From NCBI GenBank assembly GCA_913057175.1, contig CAJXNP010000004.1, positions 124,001 to 188,000 on the forward strand: a stretch of DNA of 64,000 nt, given 5' to 3'. This document shows, one piece after another, positions 59,977 through 64,000 of this stretch (its first letter is position 1; each line of letters starts with the position of its first letter). The notes under the pieces are model-generated. The model did not search any database and had not been told where the DNA came from. It saw only the letters and a list, made by a program, of their open reading frames with translations. The stretch is from an uncultured Cytophagales bacterium (GTDB lineage Bacteria; Bacteroidota; Bacteroidia; Cytophagales; Cyclobacteriaceae). The translations under genes were made by a program, and so were the position numbers.

Positions 59977-60732
59977 ATGGCACCAATTATTAGAGAAAAA
60001 AGACTTTTAGTGGGATTATTTCTAATCCTTATCGGAGCTGTTCTGGTTCTTGATAAAATACATTTGTTTTATCTGCCGGGTTGGGTATTTAGCTGGCCTT
60101 CGATATTCGTATTGATCGGTATATTTTCATTGTTGACAAATGACCGACCGGTTCCCGGAATCATCTTTTTGGCAATAGGAGGATTCTTTTTGATGGATGA
60201 CATTTTCTATGATTTCAGCTTTTATTTCTACCGGTTTTGGCCGATAGCATTTATCATAGCTGGTATTTTTGTGATTGTTTCCATTTCAAGACGCCACCAG
60301 TCTCGTGATAGAGATAAAAGATGGAGTGGTTCCTCTGGTACAAAAGCAGATACTTCAGATGCCAGTTCGGTAGGGGATGATTTTATTGATGAGGTAGCCA
60401 TATTTGGCGGAGGGGTCCGCACCGTCATATCCGATAATTTTAAAGGTGGAAAAATGACAGCAATATTTGGAGGATCGGAGTTGGACCTTACCAATGCAGA
60501 ACTTGCCGAAGGTGTGAATTACCTGGAAGTTGTTGCGATGTTTGGCGGATGGGAATTGCATGTTCCTGCACACTGGAATATTGAGGTGAAGGTTACACCT
60601 ATATTTGGTGGATGGGATGATAAAAGGCGGGTGGTAACCGGTGATCCGGTTGATAATACAAGAAAACTGGTCATTAGGGGAACGGTGGTATTTGGCGGAG
60701 GTGAAATAAATAACCACATCATTCGCAAATAA
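59977..60732 (+). CDS. LiaF/DUF5668-like membrane protein
   Basis: The 251-residue protein has about four N-terminal membrane helices (residues ~10-100), a charged linker (SISRRHQSRDRDKR), and a C-terminal beta-rich domain with repeated FGG/WELHVPAHWNIEVKV-type strands (FGGGVRTV, FGGSELDLT, FGGWELHV, FGGWDDKR, FGGGEINN) typical of LiaF-type cell-wall stress sensors. It is the first gene of an operon with a histidine kinase and a LytTR regulator, suggesting that it senses or modulates envelope stress. No homologue of LiaS/LiaR proper is present. Confidence 0.85.
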   Translation: MAPIIREKRLLVGLFLILIGAVLVLDKIHLFYLPGWVFSWPSIFVLIGIFSLLTNDRPVPGIIFLAIGGFFLMDDIFYDFSFYFYRFWPIAFIIAGIFVIVSISRRHQSRDRDKRWSGSSGTKADTSDASSVGDDFIDEVAIFGGGVRTVISDNFKGGKMTAIFGGSELDLTNAELAEGVNYLEVVAMFGGWELHVPAHWNIEVKVTPIFGGWDDKRRVVTGDPVDNTRKLVIRGTVVFGGGEINNHIIRK

Positions 60733-60738
60733 TCGGCC

Positions 60739-61797
60739 ATGACACACCCTATATTAAAAAGCAGGCTTTATACAGGATTATATTACCTTTTTTGGCTGAT
60801 CATTAGTTTTGGTAACTATATGGCCAATTACAAGGTGTTTGAAGCCCCACTGATAGTCTCGATTGTTGACAGCCTTGTATTCAATCTCATTTACAGTTTT
60901 TTTGGATTGGCGATCTGGTACTCAGTCCGGTACAGCCAAATGGAAAAGTATGAAACAACTACCTTGATTCTGCAGCATCTCGCTATTGTAGCGATTACGA
61001 TCCTGTCATGGCTGTCCCTTGGGTATTATTCGGTCAAGATTATCCCGTATTTGCAGAGTGATTACATGTTGTTATTTGATAATTCAATTGTTTGGAAGGT
61101 TATTAACGGACTATTGTATTATGCACTCATTACCCTTGTTTATTATGTCATCATTTACTATAATCATTTCAAAGAAAAACTCATACGGGAATCTGAACTA
61201 AAAACCTCCGTTCAAAAGGCAGAATTAAATGTGTTACGCTCCCAGATCAATCCTCATTTTTTGTTTAACAGCTTGAATTCCATCAGTGCCCTGACGATCA
61301 AAGAGCCTTCAAAAGCACGGGAAATGGTATCTCACCTATCTGATTTTCTCCGGTATTCGATCAAGGAGGGTGAAAATAAAATGACATTGTTTGAAAAAGA
61401 GGTTGATGTCATTTCAAATTACCTGGCAATTGAAAAGGTGAGGTTTTCGGAAAGAATGAATTTTGTGGAAGATTACGATCAAAATTGCTTAGGTGCCAAA
61501 CTTCCTAATATGATTTTGCAGCCCCTTGTCGAAAATTCCATTAAATATGGAGTGGCTCAAAATACGGGAAAATCGACTATTTCCATTCAGGCAGGATGCT
61601 TTCAGGGCTTTTTAAAAGTACAAATTGAGAATAATTATGATGCCGAAACAAAGCTAAGAAAGGGAACGGGAATTGGTCTGAAAAATATCAGTCAGCGAAT
61701 GCATTTAATATATGGCAGGACCGATTTAATGCAAATATCCGACAAAGATGGTATTTTCACGGTAACACTAACTTTTCCACAAGTTCATGAAGATTAA
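60739..61797 (+). CDS. LytS-like membrane histidine kinase
   Basis: The 352-residue protein has four or so membrane helices (residues ~10-140) followed by the His_kinase domain of the LytS/YehU type: the phosphorylated His is in RSQINPHFLFNSLNSIS, and the ATPase part shows NMILQPLVENSIKYG and GTGIGLKNISQRM. It lacks a large periplasmic sensor, so the signal is likely sensed in the membrane, perhaps with the LiaF-like neighbour 6 bp upstream. Its end overlaps the LytTR regulator by 11 bp. Confidence 0.92.
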   Translation: MTHPILKSRLYTGLYYLFWLIISFGNYMANYKVFEAPLIVSIVDSLVFNLIYSFFGLAIWYSVRYSQMEKYETTTLILQHLAIVAITILSWLSLGYYSVKIIPYLQSDYMLLFDNSIVWKVINGLLYYALITLVYYVIIYYNHFKEKLIRESELKTSVQKAELNVLRSQINPHFLFNSLNSISALTIKEPSKAREMVSHLSDFLRYSIKEGENKMTLFEKEVDVISNYLAIEKVRFSERMNFVEDYDQNCLGAKLPNMILQPLVENSIKYGVAQNTGKSTISIQAGCFQGFLKVQIENNYDAETKLRKGTGIGLKNISQRMHLIYGRTDLMQISDKDGIFTVTLTFPQVHED

Positions 61798-62536
61798 CGC
61801 CTTGATCGTTGATGATGAAGAATTGGCCCGACTTCTTTTAAAAGAAAATCTTAAGGATATGCCGGGGATTCAGGTTATAGGTGAAGCCGAGAATGGTTTT
61901 GATGCTCTGAAGTTTATCCATGATAAAAAGCCTGAATTGGTATTTCTGGATGTTCAGATGCCCAAACTAACGGGATTTGAAATGCTCGAATTGGTGGAAG
62001 AAAAGCCAGAGATCATCTTTATTACAGCATACGACGAATATGCCATCAAAGCTTTTGAGCAAAATGCTGTAGATTATCTCCTGAAGCCTTTTACTTCCAA
62101 GCGTTTGAAGGAAGCTATCACCAGGGCAGAAGAAAGGCTCAGAAGTGGTGATTCCACCCATAAAGCAGAGCAATTGAAAATTAAACTGGAAGAGAACAAC
62201 ACTGAATTTATCGATAGGGTAGTGGTTAAAACCGGTCCTAAGATCCGTATCATTCCCACCCATGAAATTCAATATCTTAAGGCTGAAGATGACTATGTGA
62301 TGTTCCATTTAAGTGGTGAAAAGCATCTAAAACAGCAAACAATGAAGTATTTTGAAGACCACCTGAACCCCAAAGAATTTGTCCGTATTCACCGGTCCTA
62401 CATGGTTCGAATGGGCTTCGTGGATTCAATTGAACTGTATGAAAAAGACTCTTACATCGTCAAATTAAAAAATGGAGAAGTTCTCCCTGTAAGTAAAAGT
62501 GGGTATATCAAGCTCAGGGAAAGTTTGAGGTTTTGA
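61787..62536 (+). CDS. LytTR-family response regulator
   Basis: The 249-residue protein has a receiver domain (LIVDDEELARLLL, phospho-Asp in LVFLDVQMPKLTG, ITAYDEYAIKAF, YLLKPF) and a C-terminal LytTR DNA-binding domain with EIQYLKAEDDYVMFHL, FVRIHRSYMVRMGFV and VLPVSKSGYIKLRESLR cores. It pairs with the adjacent LytS-like kinase. LytTR proteins bind direct repeats spaced about two helical turns; such a repeat lies upstream of the operon at 59881-59915. A likely role is envelope or cell-wall control, by analogy only. Confidence 0.93.
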   Translation: MKINALIVDDEELARLLLKENLKDMPGIQVIGEAENGFDALKFIHDKKPELVFLDVQMPKLTGFEMLELVEEKPEIIFITAYDEYAIKAFEQNAVDYLLKPFTSKRLKEAITRAEERLRSGDSTHKAEQLKIKLEENNTEFIDRVVVKTGPKIRIIPTHEIQYLKAEDDYVMFHLSGEKHLKQQTMKYFEDHLNPKEFVRIHRSYMVRMGFVDSIELYEKDSYIVKLKNGEVLPVSKSGYIKLRESLRF

Positions 62537-62704
62537 GTTATCACTTTCATCTTATCCCATTGGTTTGTTTCCTTCCGTTCAAAAAGTACAAGCCTTATTT
62601 GTCACTACACATTTGGAGACATACCAGAATCCTGTCTTGATTAGCGGGTGGAGTGGAAGGAAGTACGGCCCATCGGGTTGAAAATACTGATCTAAGCATC
62701 AGTG

Positions 62705-62727
62705 CGGAAAATTCATTGAATTTTCCG
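62705..62727. terminator. Perfect 10-bp hairpin between convergent genes
   Basis: CGGAAAATTC (62705-62714) pairs exactly with GAATTTTCCG (62718-62727) around the loop ATT. No T-run follows on either strand, so it may act as a bidirectional stop only weakly. It lies between the LytTR gene and the convergent dioxygenase gene. Confidence 0.45.
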
Positions 62728-62750
62728 GGTTAAAACTTTACAAAGGTGGG

Positions 62751-63386
62751 CTATTCATAGTCAGGAACGTTTTTTCCTAATATAATATTCCTGGTTCCAA
62801 CCCAGATGTTATTTTCTTTTTTTAACTGAAGAATTCCCGAACTTCCACCTCTGGGAGATTCGGGGTTAATTTCACGTTCTGACAGTAGGCTGTCTCCTTC
62901 AAAGTGATAGTCTTCGATCCAATAATATTTGCCATCAGGTTCCAATATGATCGGATGAATGTGGGCTGGAGCTAACCTGCTAGGATATACGCCTGGTTTC
63001 AATGTGTAGAATGTATATTTCCCATCATCATTTGTTTTAATCCAGCCCCTGAAATAACCGTGTCTCCTGGCCCAACCTGTTTCATTGCCCTTGGTCGGGT
63101 AAATTCCTTCTTGATCGGTATGATAGATGTACAAAATGACATCATCTGCAGGTGTTTTGCCGTCATTCAGGTAAATTGTGCCGGTTACTTTAATTTTTTG
63201 TCCTTCATCACCAAAGTCAGGAAGGGTGTCAATGGGGTTTAAATCCCTGTTCCCGTATTCAAAAACCGCTTCGCAACCTTCACATGGGCCACCAACCAAT
63301 TCAGAAGAATGTCGTGCCTGGTTTTGTGATTTTGAACAGGAAACCAGAAAGATGTTTAAAAGAAATATTGTGAATAGCCGGGTCAT
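62751..63386 (-). CDS. Intradiol ring-cleavage dioxygenase-like lipoprotein
   Basis: The 211-residue protein starts at 63386 (MTRLFTIFLLNIFLVSC), a clear lipoprotein signal; the frame is open to 63488 but those residues are not signal-like. The body follows the intradiol dioxygenase fold: VTGTIYLNDGKTPADDVILYIYHTD, the iron ligand Tyr of that strand, GYFRGWIKTNDDGKYTFYTLKPG, and APAHIHPII with the two-His iron site. Secreted members of this family in Bacteroidota are of unknown substrate, not proven catechol enzymes. It stands alone on the minus strand. Confidence 0.8.
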   Translation of the reverse strand: MTRLFTIFLLNIFLVSCSKSQNQARHSSELVGGPCEGCEAVFEYGNRDLNPIDTLPDFGDEGQKIKVTGTIYLNDGKTPADDVILYIYHTDQEGIYPTKGNETGWARRHGYFRGWIKTNDDGKYTFYTLKPGVYPSRLAPAHIHPIILEPDGKYYWIEDYHFEGDSLLSEREINPESPRGGSSGILQLKKENNIWVGTRNIILGKNVPDYE

Positions 63387-63526
63387 TTTCTTTAAAAAAA
63401 CGAAAATTGCTCCGCAATAATTTACCGTTTGGATCACAATAAGGCCAAAAGAAAAAAATGTGTCCGTAACGCTGAAAGAATGATTCAAGCCGTTTATTTG
63501 CAGGCCAACAGAATAAAAATTTCACT

Positions 63527-64000
63527 TCATTTTTTGTAACGATAGTGACCGATGATCCGGCTTTCAAAAAGGAAGTCTTCCATCACCTGACCTGAACCGA
63601 TGTTGTGAACAACCAGGTTCCTTTTGTTATCATATGATTGTTGATGGATGATGATACCGATATGGGTTACTCCGCCGCCTAAGTTCCAGCAAACGATATC
63701 TCCGGGAAAATAGTCTTCCGGGCTATCGCTAATCGATAATTTCTCTCCATGTCTTTCGAAAAACTTCATCAGATTGGGAACCCTTCTGTGGTCAATGTTT
63801 TTGTCTGTCGAGGACAGTCCCCAATTTTTAGGATATTTTTCAAAATTGGCTTTCATATCTTCGTGGACTTCTTTTTGCAGGTCAATTCCCACCTTCCGAT
63901 AGGCCCTGATCACCACATCCGTGCAGACACCTATGTTTTTCGGAACATCACCATTGGGGTAATCAATGGAAAAATAGCTCGGATCATAAACAACAATTTC
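63527..64000 (-). CDS. DUF1287 family protein, cut by the window end
   Basis: The N-terminal end is outside the window. The visible 157 residues run from EIVVYDPSYFSIDYP to GHYRYKK. The DUF1287 (YijF-like) pattern is seen in GVCTDVVIRAYRK with its Cys, LSSTDKNIDHRRVPNL, and THIGIIIHQQ with its His. Cys and His suggest an NlpC/P60-like peptidase fold that trims peptidoglycan, but activity is not shown for the family. An apparent start at 63916 is internal, since conserved residues continue upstream of it. Confidence 0.85.
   Translation of the reverse strand, partial: EIVVYDPSYFSIDYPNGDVPKNIGVCTDVVIRAYRKVGIDLQKEVHEDMKANFEKYPKNWGLSSTDKNIDHRRVPNLMKFFERHGEKLSISDSPEDYFPGDIVCWNLGGGVTHIGIIIHQQSYDNKRNLVVHNIGSGQVMEDFLFESRIIGHYRYKK

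Noticed and set aside
1-64000. tRNA or rRNA genes, CRISPR arrays, integrase or phage genes
   Set aside because: I looked for cloverleaf ends, rRNA landmarks, regular repeat-spacer patterns and recombinase motifs and saw none. A tRNA scan would be the decisive check, since I could not run one.

Overview
The window reads as a chromosomal segment of a Bacteroidota bacterium, most likely a free-living (marine or sediment) member of the Cytophagales. The signs are moderate GC, A-rich start regions with few Shine-Dalgarno sequences, many Cys-anchored lipoproteins, menaquinone genes, and families typical of the phylum (MbnP/MbnH, LytTR pairs, ThuA/Gfo/sugar-epimerase clusters, DUF4212 plus acetate-type symporter). 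The genus assignment is inference. No rRNA, tRNA, CRISPR array, integrase or complete insertion sequence was seen.

Layout. 1-3.8 kb: a small membrane protein and a PQQ alcohol dehydrogenase with a cytochrome c tail, set among dispersed hairpin repeats and a 21-bp periodic array. 3.8-5.1 kb: mnmE. 5.4-12.5 kb (minus): an apparent sugar operon of a giant ThuA/propeller/HEAT/cupredoxin lipoprotein, an MFS carrier, a sugar epimerase and a Gfo/Idh oxidoreductase. 13.1-15.9 kb: ppdK. 16-28.4 kb: a complete NAD-reducing [NiFe]-hydrogenase locus, with maturation genes hypFCDEAB on the minus strand and, divergently, hoxFUYH, the protease hoxW and a dihydroorotate-dehydrogenase-like gene. A 72-residue HPGHG membrane protein sits between the two arms.

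29.5-32.5 kb (minus): a protein-thiocarboxylate sulfur-transfer operon made of a cysteine synthase, a JAMM protease, a sulfur carrier ending GG-Ser-Ile, and a MoeB-rhodanese activating enzyme. In front of it is what I consider the best find of the window: a 27-codon leader peptide with six Cys codons, followed by mutually exclusive RNA pairings and a 17-bp terminator that ends just before the cysM start codon. This has the form of a classical ribosome-mediated cysteine attenuator.

32.6-38.5 kb: an L-2-hydroxyglutarate oxidase, then a sigma-54 regulator, a large hybrid kinase and a translationally coupled small lipoprotein. 38.8-40.4 kb: a helical protein, a rhomboid protease and a thioredoxin-like protein. 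40.4-45.2 kb: a DtxR/MntR-controlled metal ABC importer in which one permease carries its own DtxR metal-sensing domain, with paired palindromes upstream of the regulator. 45.3-54.1 kb: mixed housekeeping genes (glycosyltransferase, dapD, menF and a menaquinone-type thioesterase, a symporter with a short partner gene, a phosphate-type porin). 54.2-57.6 kb: a copper-linked MbnP/MbnH cassette. 57.6-59.8 kb: a conserved 50-residue protein and an acetate-type symporter with its DUF4212 subunit. 59.9-62.5 kb: a LiaF-like/LytS/LytTR operon preceded by a 14-bp direct repeat at 21-bp spacing. 62.7-64 kb: an intradiol-dioxygenase-like lipoprotein and a DUF1287 protein cut by the window end.

How the genes combine. 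The hydrogenase would deliver electrons from H2 to NAD. The copper cassette and the metal importer handle metal homeostasis. The sulfur operon supplies Cys (or another thiol product) under apparent Cys-tRNA control. The sugar operon and the PQQ enzyme point to periplasmic oxidation of carbohydrates or alcohols feeding the respiratory chain.
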